A DNA stretch of 64,000 nt from Turritopsis dohrnii (Eukaryota > Cnidaria > Hydrozoa > Anthoathecata > Oceaniidae), in assembly GCA_027922465.2 (NCBI GenBank), contig BQMF02000010.1, positions 682,001 to 746,000 of the forward strand, read 5' to 3'. Below are positions 11,201 to 22,366 of this stretch, in pieces (within the stretch, counting starts at the first letter, position 1; the number at the start of each line of letters is the position of its first letter). The notes under the pieces were generated by a model. It was given only the letters and a program-made list of their open reading frames with translations, did not search any database and was not told where the DNA came from. The translations under genes and the position numbers were made by a program.

Positions 11201-14037
11201 ACAGAACAATATCGCCGCAACTGACCAATACCAAAAGAAAATTCAAGTCATGGTTCTAAATTGACTACATACACCAAGTTTCGGGGGAGTACGATCCCTT
11301 TCACTTGAATCATCAGACCAAACTAAACCAGATTCAACAATCTGTTGGTTAATGTCAATGTCTTTATTTGTGGATGTGTCGAAAAGCCTCACAGTAAGTA
11401 TACTCAATGGGTCTAAACAAGAAAATACCTAATACTATTCAAATCAGACACGAAAACAATTTAAAAATTTCAGTTATCGAGTTAAATAAATTACCATTTT
11501 TGGAAGTTGCACTTTTCCTTGGGTTTATTCTACCAACAAACTTTCGGCCTTCCATTGCTTTAGTGATTTGACGTGCTTCATCAGAGAAATGGTCATTTCC
11601 AATGCAACAATTTGCATGGGAACTATTTTTATCACAAATAGAGCAAAGCTCTACAACCTTCTTTACCAAATTCAATGAAACTAAGTAAAAAAACCTCTAT
11701 TTTTATACGTACATTTCTTTACAGTACCTTAATAAGGGAAGAAATTTTCGCGGGAATTAAACTGCACGAACAAAAAAAAAATGGATTTTTTGCAAGAATT
11801 TGATTTCGCAAATTGCTTATAATCAACTTTTTCGTGGGAATTTATTTTCGTGATCTCAAAGAATATTCAAAATTTTGAGTTAAGGATAGGAATATTTTTG
11901 GACTTTGTTGAAGTATTTGTGCAACCTGGTCCATCTACAACTCAAAACCAACAATAATGAAATGTCAACAACCATGTAAATAACAATAAAAAGGCTGATA
12001 AGAAATAACCTGTTGCATCTTACGATACCCGAATGCTATTATCAGTCACGACCAAGTAAACAAAAAGAAAGTAATTGATATACATTTAACCACCTAATGA
12101 AAGTTTCACATTCTCTTTCTGTCCCGCATTCTGATATTTTCAGCAAATCTGGGTCTGAGAAAAATAAAAAGTATACTGGCTATGCACTTAGTTTAGGAAC
12201 TTCCCATTATAATGAAAATTGGGTATAGCAATATGGATTTTCTTGGCAGGAATTAAAAAATTCCAATTTGAGACAAATTCGCAAATTTTGCAAAATTTTC
12301 TTCCCGCAAACATTTCTTCCCTTAAGTTATGTATAACAAAAGGTAATTGAAGCCAGCAAAAGTTTCAGAATTGGGAACTGATATATCCAAATCGTTTAAT
12401 TTCAAAGCCGTTCAATAAAATTGAAAATACAAGAGTAGTGGAAATACGCTTAAAAAGTAGCATTGACAGTTCTCTTCAAGCAAAAAATCTAGGACTGAAT
12501 TTTCTAAACATACTCAACTTCTCTTGATACTTCAGGCTTGATGAAGTCAGCAGGACGAAAAGTTTTGCTGCTTGTTCATGTAAGATACGAGTTCGATTTG
12601 CTAAATCAACTCCAAGACCTAAAATCAATCCAAACCTTTGTCTGTCATTTTTAAGTGTTGAGTGGAATATTGGTCCAAAAGACAAAACATAAGACTATGG
12701 AAGACTGGAGCAACTTTCCGATACCTGAATTATCTCTTGATTCCAGCATTGCTACCAAGCTGATAGCGCCATTTTGTTGAAACAATTGATCAATAACCAT
12801 CTCACTTGTTGCACAGCAACAATGTAGTATACTTGTTGCTAATGTAATTACCAGAAAATTGCTACTGGTGCGGCAAAGTGCTAAAACACGAAAACATCAA
12901 CAAACTATCAACTATGTTAAAACATTTTCAATTCCTTGAAAGTTCAACATTGTAATGAATACAGTTGTTTCGCTATTTCATGTGTTTTTATTCTTTTCAT
13001 TTTTGAATTATCAATACTTTTATTAGTTAAATGAAATAAATAAATAAACCAACAGTAAAAGTCATTATGAAATTATATATACGTAATTTGATTGATTTGG
13101 ATTTCAAATTTTGATTTGTATTTACCCCTAGTGATCAATTGTGTCAGAAAATTGACAGAAAATTATCACAAGTTATAATACTAATAAATTTATTGCTAAT
13201 TCATCAGAAATATAATCTGCAATAATCAGCATTTACTAACAAATAACCAGTAATACTGACGATAACTGATAATTTCAATTAAAAAGTTAAAAAGTTGGGT
13301 GTGTCAAGGTAAAGCCTAAATCGTTTTAATCAAGTGTTAGGAGAACCTACTGCCAGTAAGTAGAAACCATCTGCAATGACACTGCCAAAATTTTTGATGT
13401 TTATCAAAGGCATTTTTGATGCAAAATGCAATGTTTTGATGAAATAATTTTGAGAAGCAATCAGAGTACTGCACCCAAACCAAAGAATACCAAAGAATAA
13501 TGGGTTTTTTGTTTAGTTTTTTTGCACTTTCATTCTTTAACAATCATGTTGGTTTTGCTTTTGTTTTTAATTCTTTATAATTTATGCACAAGCAGAATCA
13601 GATTCTATACTGATTATTACTGACTGATTTATCAGAATTAGTGATAACTTTAGTGGTTAGTGATCAATATTTACCATTATATTAAGCTCCATGTCATTAT
13701 CATTTTGTTGACAAAAATTACATTACCTGTAAATAATGTCTCTTCTGCAATATCTTTATTAAACATGAATTTTTCATCATGATTTCCAACCAAGAAAAAT
13801 ATTTCGTCAAAAATAAGCAGATATAGACATCAAACAAAGGTCTTACCCACTAACCCAGGTACCATTCCTCTGGAAATGTATATTTTTGATGCTTGTGTAT
13901 AACTGATGATATCATTATGAATCATAGTTAATGCTTGGAGCAGCAAAGAATCATTGCAGCTTCTTGGAGACAAAATTATGGCAAGCTGATCTAGTTTTGC
14001 TGGAAACTCATCCATTCTAAGGCTGCTACAATTCACA
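8236..14037 (-). CDS. Armadillo-Tudor-armadillo protein, at least 13 exons
   Basis: Minus-strand exons, 5' to 3': 13847-14037, 12725-12880, 12514-12618, 12110-12154, 11495-11680, 11273-11412, 10545-10673, 10233-10460, 9505-9574, 9241-9323, 8759-8879, 8471-8684, 8236-8383. All junction phases agree, giving about 604 codons. An optional 18-nt microexon at 13727-13744 also keeps phase. The weakest junction is the donor at 12109 (GTGAAA). The N-terminal third has armadillo-like helices (FLVITLATSILHCCCATSE; ILHEQAAKLFVLLTSSSLKY). A Cys/His segment follows (ELCSICDKNSSHANCC), then an extended Tudor domain, then more armadillo helices (ELLCNLSQAGHGARMRVHQC; IAKPAVAGLANLALNFNI). Tudor proteins of this type bind methylarginine on partners such as PIWI proteins, usually in germ granules, so a piRNA or germline role is plausible but inferred. 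The start is either ATG at 14015 or lies in an unseen upstream exon. I know no named orthologue with this order. Confidence 0.7.
10233..10673 (-). other. Extended Tudor domain core (two exons)
   Basis: Exon 10545-10673 gives the N-terminal strand (IFITKVIDAHCFWAFM), the typical h-h-x-x-h-x-(S/D)-x-x-x-F-W start of an eTud unit. Exon 10233-10460 carries the Tudor barrel with WVRGCVLEV and LLVDYGYVLKVDNDQLFPLP, the latter holding the VDYG signature and the acidic and aromatic residues that form the methylarginine cage. The next exon (9505-9574) begins HLFVLEGIRAIP, matching the L-x-G-I-x-P strand that follows the barrel in eTud domains. Exon 11273-11412 (LTVRLFDTSTNKDIDINQQI) resembles the end of a preceding SN-like unit, so a second, partial eTud may exist upstream. 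Confidence 0.75.
11718..12335. mobile_element. Inverted GGGAAGAAAT repeats spanning an exon
   Basis: TTAATAAGGGAAGAAATTTT at 11728 and, inverted, the complement of TTAAGGGAAGAAATGTTTGC at about 12302-12325 look like TIRs of one MITE family. The interval contains the 45-nt coding exon 12110-12154. Either two solo insertions sit in flanking introns in opposite orientations, or one element encloses the exon. Confidence 0.4.
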
Positions 14038-14312
14038 CTGGAAAACAAATTCTTATATAATAACACTACTTGAATCTAGTTCATTATAGTACTCTGTATA
14101 AGTTTTTCCCTTATGCTGCAGGTTTCCATTTTCACTATTGTTATTCTTCTAAAGAAATTCTATCTTCACTCGAATTTGTACACAAGGTTTATAGTAAATT
14201 GACTTTGAGCAATTTTTTGAGTTTTAACAAAAAGGTATAAGATTTAAGGCAATTTTTAATTAATGCATAGATACTGATTGTTAAGTGTTCTGAGTTAAGT
14301 GGTAAGTGTTTT

Positions 14313-14460
14313 AGTGCAGGGATGGTGTAGTGGCAGTCTTGTCATTATGAGGCACGCGTCCACACACGCCTGAATCATATTTGGGTGCGTGTGATTTTAT
14401 TGTATATATAAATCGCACGCTTAAATCACATAACTTGCACGCGCAAAAATTAATTTTTTG
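14313..14460 (+). repeat. SINE-like repeat (tRNA-like head)
   Basis: GGGATGGTGTAGTGGCAGTC resembles a pol III A box. Downstream are GTGCGTGTGATTT and the nearby complement AATCGCACGC, a small hairpin. A related copy lies inverted at about 15020-15190, sharing GCCTCATAATGACAAGAC. Confidence 0.4.
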
Positions 14461-15019
14461 GATTGAATGAAATTCTTTTCATATCTTAAACAATTTCGTA
14501 AATATCCTGCATAAGGCCTTAATAGGATGAAAGATTGAAGAATTTACTCTATTTTGACTCAACTCGCAACCGTTTGCAAGACGGTGTCCACATAAAGCTC
14601 GGCACTCAAACTTTCTCCACTTCTTCATAATAGAGCAAGTCTACTCCAGGGAAATTCGCTGACAAGTACAGAGATATTGACCAATCAGAAACATTTTCAC
14701 TGGGGAACATCGTGTCTGCAATTGAGTAGACACCAGTCGTTAGTCAAGGTAAATCATTTTAAAGGGACCTGGAAACTAGGATGCTTTATAATTTCATTGA
14801 ATATCAAGTAAACAAGTCCTACTGGTACCACTAATGTTTTCATATTCTTTCGTTAGGTGAACAAAGGAATTCGTATAACGAAGGAAATTTCAAAATTACC
14901 CTAGCAACAGTGGTCATTGGTATACTTTAATTGTTGTCAATTGAGCACAAACGTTGAGAAATTTCTTACAAGTGTCTACGTGTGCAATTAAAAGTGCATC
15001 TTAACTAATTCAAGGAGCA
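14461..15019. other. No gene recognised
   Basis: Upstream flank of the ARM-Tudor gene. It may contain a 5' non-coding exon, but I could not identify one. Confidence 0.3.
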
Positions 15020-15190
15020 TTATAGGGAGTGCTAGTGCCATCACGTGCCTCATAATGACAAGACTGAGAGTCACACACCTGAACTACGAAATCACCCTTT
15101 TGTGCGTGTGATTAATCGCACACCTGGCAATTTTTTCATTGACAAGACTGAGTGGTCAGTACCTTTGAGTGCAACCTTTGAGTGTAACAA
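15020..15190 (-). repeat. Inverted copy of the SINE-like repeat
   Basis: Contains the complement of the 14.3-kb repeat (GCCTCATAATGACAAGAC) and the same GTGCGTGTGATT / AATCGCACAC hairpin words. Confidence 0.4.
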
Positions 15191-15513
15191 CTTATTGATG
15201 ATCCATTACACAATTCCGTAGTTTTGAAGAGTTTATACCCACAGTTACAAAATTTCTAGGAAGTACAAATGAGCCATTTTCTATTATAGTTGGTCCTTGA
15301 AATTAGGTAAGAAAATAAATGACTTAGGAATACTATATCAGTGGTTTTTCCAAGCACTTTTTGCCCCCGTTAGACGGTGACATTAAACTCAATTCAAATT
15401 GAGTTTTGAAAACTCAATTTGAAGGAAAATTCTAAGTTTATTGTTTCTTTTATATACACCACAAAAAAGAAAAGATCAAATTTAGCCAAACAAAACTATT
15501 ATAAGCCCATTTA

Positions 15514-15900
15514 AGCTCGGTTCTCACTGCGCGATAACTTACTATATCGCGCTTGTGAGGTTGCGATACTTTTTAAACGGAAACAGATGTGCCGAAAGAG
15601 AGTTGGTTCACACCGCGCGATAACAAATTAAAGAGTTTTTTTAAAACGACATGCATAGAAAAAAAAACATGGATAACGAAGACAGTGAAATCAAGGAGCT
15701 GTTATGTGCTTAAACGATGAAGAATAACCTCAGAAAAGGAAAAGAACACTTTTTGATATTGTCGCGCTGGTGATAACTAGAAAATATGTATGCATCAAAT
15801 ATGTTATCGAGGTTCGTTCACATTGCGCGATAGTGACTATCGCGATCGCGTGACATCAGTTATCGAGGTTGCGATGTTATCGCGCAGTCGGAACCGAGCT
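15514..15900. mobile_element. MITE, 387 bp, TTA duplication
   Basis: The ends are AGCTCGGTTC...ACTGCGCGATAAC and its complement GTTATCGCGCAGTCGGAACC, flanked by TTA at 15511-15513 and 15901-15903. A 3-bp TTA duplication is typical of PIF/Harbinger-type elements. GCGCGATAAC words recur inside. No transposase. Confidence 0.75.
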
Positions 15901-17098
15901 TTATAGGTCTTTTAATAGACCCATGAATGAATGAATAAAATGAATGAAACTCAGAATAAGGAGAAACTGTATTCAATTACTACAGCTGCTGTTTGTGTTG
16001 ATTATAGGATTTTTTTAAATTGACTTTTTTGTACCAGAAATCTTTACTTTTTTCTTCCTTCTTTGCTTATTGTTAAGGAGATTTTTAATTGAGTTAATAG
16101 AGATATATCATTATTTAGTATTACAGTACAAGTTCTATTATTATAAAACAGCTGCTTATTTCAATAAACGGTAAAACAAAGCAATAAAACAGTCTTTAGA
16201 TTTGTAAATCAATCATGCACAATAGGATTCATTTTTCTTTGAGAACACACTCACACTTAGAGGCCACTTACATGAGTATGACTTCTCAAATAATAATCAA
16301 AAGCACCTACGGAAAAGTGTCTTAACTTAAAGAATTGGCAATGTTCTTTTAATAAAAGAAAACTTTGTTGTAGTTTATGTATTTTTTCATTTCGAGTCTC
16401 CTGTAAACAAGTTAACTGTTAACAAACATCGCTAGTTATAGTCTGAGAAAGCAGAAAAAGTACGATGCATTGAAGCAATGACTTAATGTTTTTTACGAGA
16501 TGAAAAACGTTTTTATTATACTTGTTTACTTTTATCATTTAGAATTTGATTTACTAATTGCTAGATATTGAATATTGTAATGAATTATTTATATACTGCA
16601 AAAATGGGTAAAACTGGAAAAGTTGCTGCCAAACTCTAAAAACTTGTTTTTAAATCAGTGTATCAATAACATTTTACATTCAAAACATTTTTAAAACATT
16701 TCATTCTTTTGTTTATTATTGACAACTTTATTTAGGACTTTTTTCCAATCTGGTGCTTTTTATCGTTATTTTGTTATTTTTCAACTTCTTTCATCAGTTC
16801 AGAAAATAAAAATTCTCCTAGAAATTCGTTCAATTTTAGTCGTTTCAAAGTGATAGTAAAGCAAAAATATGCTCAGCTTTCGGGGGTTTCGTTTCGGCTG
16901 ACACCGCGTTGCTTATACTCAATTTAAAAGTTTCTACGGTGGCATTGCTTACTGCTTGGAAAAACCCCTGTATATACATGATGTTTACCACTTATAACAA
17001 TGTCATAAGTCAAAGTTAAGTACACCTACATACATTATAATATATGTGACTGGTTTAGCTAATTTCCAAACATCTCCCCTCTTTGAAATATGTATACA
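15901..17098. other. No gene recognised
   Basis: Very AT-rich sequence; no domain-bearing ORF or clear repeat structure seen. Confidence 0.35.
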
Positions 17099-17100
17099 TA

Positions 17101-18136
17101 CCAGGTGTGCCAGAAAAAACGTCACTAAAATTCAATTTTTGATGTACCTTTTTCTAGCTGCGGAAACCACTTCAAATTTTAAGGAAAATATTCAGACTAT
17201 TTTAAAACATCTGTAATAGTCTCAGAAGGATACGACAGCCTTTACGGAAGATATGAGCATTACCATACAGAGTTTTCAATATTTTATACAATTGACATTT
17301 TTAATTTTCATGAAGTTTCTATTATGCTTTTTCCTCTCATGCGATTTTGTTTCCCACATCTTTTGAAGCTATTGCAGTGCTACTTCCCAACCTTTTTAGC
17401 AGACTTAACATAGTTTCTTGTTTTAACCACCAGTGTAAAAACAACTCTCACTCCAACAGAAATGGTGACTTAGTGCTGACATCCTTCATTGTGGTTTTTT
17501 CTGACACTGATAAAGCCATCATCCGACACTATCACAAAAAAGGATACACTGCCTAAAAAATTTGGAAAGATAACCCTGATCAGAACTTCTTTATACCTCT
17601 TTATACTTCTTTATACCATTTGATAAAAAGATTTGTAAACTGGTAATATACAATGGAGACAAAAAAGGGTTCTGGTCGTCAGAAAACAGCTACATACATG
17701 CCATGTTCAAGAGATTAAGAAAGCTATATATATGAAAGAGTTCACTGGAAGACTATGTGCAGTGAAAGATCGTAATGGATCATCTATCAAACTACAATTT
17801 GGATAACTTTCATACATTTTGTAATAATTTCATACTTTTTTATGTTTATATATAGTTAAACAAAAAATGTTATGATTTGGCTTTTGTTGAGAGCTGTTTT
17901 ATAAATCGATAATTATGCCGTTAAGATTTTGACGCCAATTCTGTAAACATTGAAGATTATACATCCTTTTTAAAAAAAGCCATATCTTACCTAAAAATTG
18001 TTGTTTCTCTATCAAAATTTCACAGTTGATTGAGAATAGCCTGAATACTGTTTCGTTAAGATTGAAATGATTTCGGCAACTAGAAAAGCATACGTCAAAA
18101 ATTGAATTTTAGTGGCATTTTTTCTGGCACACCCAG
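17101..18136 (+). mobile_element. Tc1/mariner-family element, internally degraded
   Basis: TIRs of about 73 bp: the left end GTGTGCCAGAAAAAACGTCA is matched on the right by the complement reading GTGTGCCAGAAAAAATGCCA. TA target duplications lie exactly outside (17099-17100 and 18137-18138). The total of 1,036 bp is shorter than the usual 1.2-1.5 kb for autonomous elements. The interior holds the transposase N-terminal relic described separately, and the catalytic DDE/D region is absent or unreadable. Confidence 0.85.
17440..17790 (+). pseudogene. Mariner transposase N-terminal helix-turn-helix relic
   Basis: The plus-strand frame reads FSDTDKAIIRHYHKKGYTA, then a stop, then KIWKDNPDQNFF, and further on LIKRFVNW and KKGSGRQKTAT in shifted frames. 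The order (helix starting before DK-x-x-I, a K-x-W-x-x-x-P segment, I-K-(R/K), then KKGSGR-x-(K/R)TA) is that of the paired helix-turn-helix domain of mariner-like transposases. Several stops and frameshifts make it non-functional. Confidence 0.65.
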
Positions 18137-18138
18137 TA

Positions 18139-20255
18139 TAATTGTTTTGCACAGGTTTTTTGAAAAATTTTGTGATGAATTATGTGGAACACCACGCCCC
18201 ACAATCATTACTTTTTGGTGTTCCTCTTTACCTTTAACATTGGTTTCAGTAAATAGTTTTACATATATAAACATTTTGCATGATATTGAGGCATAAAAAT
18301 GTCATGTCCTGAACCATCACTATTTAACCTGTACTAAAGTCCTATAAATATTTTATGACATTGTGCCTTGGGAATTGTTTTGAAGAACAATTGAAACAAA
18401 AGAAAACATTTGCCCAGGGTGAATTACACAGTCTTTTAAACAGAACATTTAAACCTAAGGAAAAAAGGATGGTGTAAACAAAAGAAAGATATTTGTTTGG
18501 CGCATCCTTAGAGCTCTATCATGTCCCAAAAAATAACTTTTCATCACACGATCCCTTTAAAAGGACAATCATCTCTTCCTTTTAAAAAGATCATATGTAA
18601 TTCAGCCTTTACGCTCACCAGATCAAGATTTATGCATCCAAACTCATCCAAATTATTACATTGGAAGTTTTTAATTTGCAGAAAGTTGGAATTATGTTTT
18701 TTGATTTAATTTTAAAAGAGGATTGATTTTTTATTGTCAAATTTCCAAGTGCTTGGTTGAAAAAAATATAAATCGTTAGAAAAACAAGCGTGAATTGTGA
18801 AATAGCTTCTACAATAGTAATTCATTTGGCAATTGCAGATAGTGTCACAGCAGAAACCCGAAAGAGTCAAATACTACAGAACCACTGAAGCCCCCAAGTA
18901 AACACGTGGTTCGTGAATGTTTTTCCATATCCCAAAAACATTTAAAAACACGGCTTTACTAAAGGGACTGGGATCTAATCATGATTAAAGGGGCCGGTTT
19001 TTCCAGTTCATATTTTGCTGTGGCGGCACGACGAATGAGCGATCTGATTTTTGAAGAGCTTGTGCAATCCTGACTAATAGAAGATTAGGCAACGATCTAA
19101 ATCCTGGATCCGACTTCCAAAGTATAAAAGCGAAAGACAAAAAAATTGATCAAAAAGAAATTTTTAATTTTATAATTTTATATTTTATTTCATTTTTTTT
19201 TGAGCAAAAATCAAGCCGTAAAAAGGGAAAGTTTCAAAAAATAATAACGTCAATTTTGGTTACAAACTTACTTACAGACTTACAAACTTGACTGCAGATA
19301 CCATGATTGTTACCAAGCGTCAACTGTGTTAAATCCTGTATTTTTTTAATAGCATAATAGCAGTTTGTTTTTCTGTTCTATTTGTTTTGTTTTGTTTTTT
19401 TCCTTTTCTGGCTGTCATCCATGTCTGGATTATTTCCTAGACATGCTGATGAGCTCTGATATTGAGTGAAACAGTTTCTGTTTTGATTTGAAATAAACAA
19501 AGCAAAATGCTCGAATAGCCCTTTTTTTGAAGTAACATACCGCAGAAGTCATCAACTTCTTTCTAATTAAATACTTCAATCTCTTTAGGTTGATAAAGAT
19601 ATTTTCCTGAAATATTTTCCCCTGAGTTGAGGTATTTTTTTTTCGTGAGCGATGCAAATGTCATTACTATATACTTTGAAAGCGAGGCGAGTGCTACTTG
19701 TGAAGTAATTTCTGAATAGCCGTTATTTCATTACGGATCTTGGTCTAAATTGTTCAGTTTGCAGCCCTGTTTTCATAGTTTTTTTTAGCTCGCTTTACGC
19801 GCTTCTATCGCAATGATAACGAAATGTTTCCGTGGGCGCGAAGCCTCCAATCTACCACTCCCCCAGCTCAAAGTCCTCTCTTCAAAGCTCATTTAAAGAC
19901 TGCTCAAATTCATTAAAAACATTGACCTCTTTGCAATAACACTTTTCGAACCTTCAAGTCAAATTTTTCCTCTTAAGGATTTCCTTACTAGACACCCCGG
20001 AAACTTTTGCCTGTAAAGTTATTGGTGTCAATCCCTAATAACGCTAACACCTCAACAAGCCATCTAGCTAGCGATTATTGTGCTTGTAATAACAAGTTTA
20101 TATGATTTGGTAAAACTTAGAAGTAGTTGACTCTTCCTTTTTCTCCAAGAACTTGCTCGTGCAATGCAAAGATCAATATCCACAAACACAAAGATTTCTG
20201 TCTGAAAAAGCAATTCATTTAAGAGAAGGCCTTCGATTCCCTCTTATGCAGGTTT
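18139..20255. other. No gene recognised
   Basis: AT-rich sequence. The phrase AATCCTGGATCCG at about 19098 recurs near 26650 and may mark a transposon end. The region near 19820 is slightly GC-richer but has no supported ORF. Confidence 0.35.
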
Positions 20256-20261
20256 TTGTTA

Positions 20262-21500
20262 GTTGAGAAAACTGAAAAATATAAAACGATTTGTATTTAC
20301 TAAGATTACCAAATAACGAATTTCATGCGCCGCACGTGCTGCTGATGTTAAAGCTAAAAGCATGGTTAGCTTGAAAGTAAGCATTTTGTCTGAAAGTGTT
20401 TTGAACTTCGTTCGGAACGCCGTTTCAATATTTTCGGTTCCGTTAATTTTTATAAAGCAGATTCTTAGAGAAGCCAGAAGAGAACAAACGCAGTGGAAAA
20501 TTGGAGTGACGAAGTGGCTGATGAAAAGTATGGACGTCTCTGCTACCAAGTTGTATTTTGTTCGTAGTAATTTAACACTCAGTTATCTTTGTAGGTTATC
20601 GAACCCATCTTACTTAAAAGAAAAAGCGATTTTGTGTTTGGTACAAGGCTAGTCACTCTGTGTCTTCCTGTATATATTCGAAACATTCGATAACTTCGCT
20701 ACACATTTCAATCAGGTCTTCACAGATGCCTAACTACCAGCTCTACATCCCATATAAAGTTGAACTTATGTTTAGATGGGCGAAGGTTAAAGACCCCTGG
20801 CAGGAAATTAGAGACCTGGGAATGTTTTCCAACAGGGAAGCCCTCTATAGTATAGGTTTATGATATGCAGATATAGCAGACCTGTATCCCGCAATAGTGT
20901 TATATTCTAACCCTTCCTGATCCATACTAGCTAGGAAATCTATTACATGACCCAAAGAGGATGAAAAGCGGTCCACCTGTCTCTCAACACACCAGCCACT
21001 TGCGCCAGGCCGATTCGTAATTTGATAATGTGCCACCTCTTCTGGCTTTTGTAATGAGAGCGGCAGCTGGCTTTGATATTCAGTTTGCTTCCAAGTTGCC
21101 CCTGAAACTGTCCAGGCCACAAACTGCAGACTGTTGTTTACTAGCAAAGAGTGTTGGTAACCCTTCGGACTTGTTAAAAGACTTTTTGAATTTTGTTAAG
21201 ATTGGATCCATTATGGACATTGAAAAGACCTGAGGATACCAAGCTTCAGACTGTCATGCAGGTGTAATTGATAATAATTGACAAAAAAAATAATTATTGC
21301 CTAGCACTTTGTGTAGAACTCGACCGCAAAAGGGAGGGAATACATAAGCCTGTTAACCTGAAAAGCATCCCTTCACTGGCTGTAGGGATCCACCTTCCAT
21401 GACATGTATCTCGGGACCTGATGAGATATTCGTGAACCTTTTGAAACACTGCTGGACACAGTCTCCATTCGCGCGACTCCTCTACTGAACAGGGCTCCCT
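20262..21500 (-). pseudogene. DIRS-like retroelement relic (tyrosine recombinase)
   Basis: Minus-strand pieces in order: near 21430-21480, SREWRLCPAVFQ fits the end of a DIRS RNase H region. At 20855-21000, VDRFSSSLGHVIDFLASMDQ and YNTIAGYRSAISAYHKP match the SAM-like N-terminal core of DIRS-type tyrosine recombinases. At 20717-20842, in a shifted frame, VGKHSQVSN, GVFNLRPSKHK and IWDVELVVRHL match the next block. At 20300-20400, LLALTSAARAAHEIRYL matches the helix around the first catalytic Arg. About 300 bp of unrelated sequence separates the last two blocks, where the family has only a short linker. Stops and frameshifts make it dead. Confidence 0.7.
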
Positions 21501-22366
21501 GTCCGCTTACCTCTTATCTCCCTGGTGGTTACTCCGCAGTAATTGTGATTTGGTTCTACACTGAATATTATTATTTCTGACTTAGCGGTGGAAATGTTCC
21601 CAAATTCCAATTCTTTGAAACTTTGAGACCAGGTAGTTTTATTTGTTTAAAATTGTTAGATAAACGATATGGATGATATCAAGACTATGAAATTAAAAAC
21701 GGACATATTTTTCATTTTTTTTACCAAATATACATTTACAAAGAAAAGGCATGTCTATGAACAAAAAACGTGGGATTTCATAGAGATAAGATATTAATCC
21801 AACATGGTGCCTTAGAATTTTTGTTTTTCATATTACAGCTAAAAATACCTTGGTTACAGGGATGTGTACGATTCATTGCTACGCGGATTTCTACTTTCAA
21901 GGCACAAAATAACTAATAGTCATCATTCCAAATACACAATTCCATAAAAATTTTATAAATAAAGTTTCGTAAGTGTAAAGAGAAGAATTTCTTCCTTCTT
22001 TTGGTAGGTTTATACAATTTTAGACGGCTCTTAACAGAGAGAAATTAATCTTCAGAAAATGATTTCCTCCACTGTCATAAAATGTAAAAACACTATGCTG
22101 CAAATTAAGGAAGAAACTCTTTATATATAAAAAAAAAATTTATTTCACAGTTTCACCAACACAACCATAAAGATGTTATTTCCTTTCAATTTTATAACAG
22201 AAGAGGTACTTAGCTTATATCCTTTGAACAGTTCTTAGCTAGTGTAAACATGGCTATGGTTTTTCATTGGATATGATGTTTTAATAAAAGTTGTATCGAC
22301 AGTTTTCCATGGCATTTTTAAAAATAGCCAATTATGAACCACATGGTCACATTCTCAACGTAGATA
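21501..22366. other. IVD 3' flank
   Basis: Non-coding. A minus-strand AATAAA (forward TTTATT at 22141-22146) lies about 220 bp past the IVD stop codon and is the best polyadenylation-signal candidate. No other feature seen. Confidence 0.5.

Noticed and set aside
13747..13815. Minus-strand frame with FFLVGNHDEKFMFNKD as an extra exon (GNHDE looks like a phosphoesterase motif)
   Set aside because: No acceptor precedes it and the matching upstream exon phase would fail; only the 18-nt microexon at its end is splice-compatible.
20362..20652. 96-codon plus ORF opposite the DIRS relic
   Set aside because: It overlaps the recombinase relic on the other strand and has no recognisable domain.
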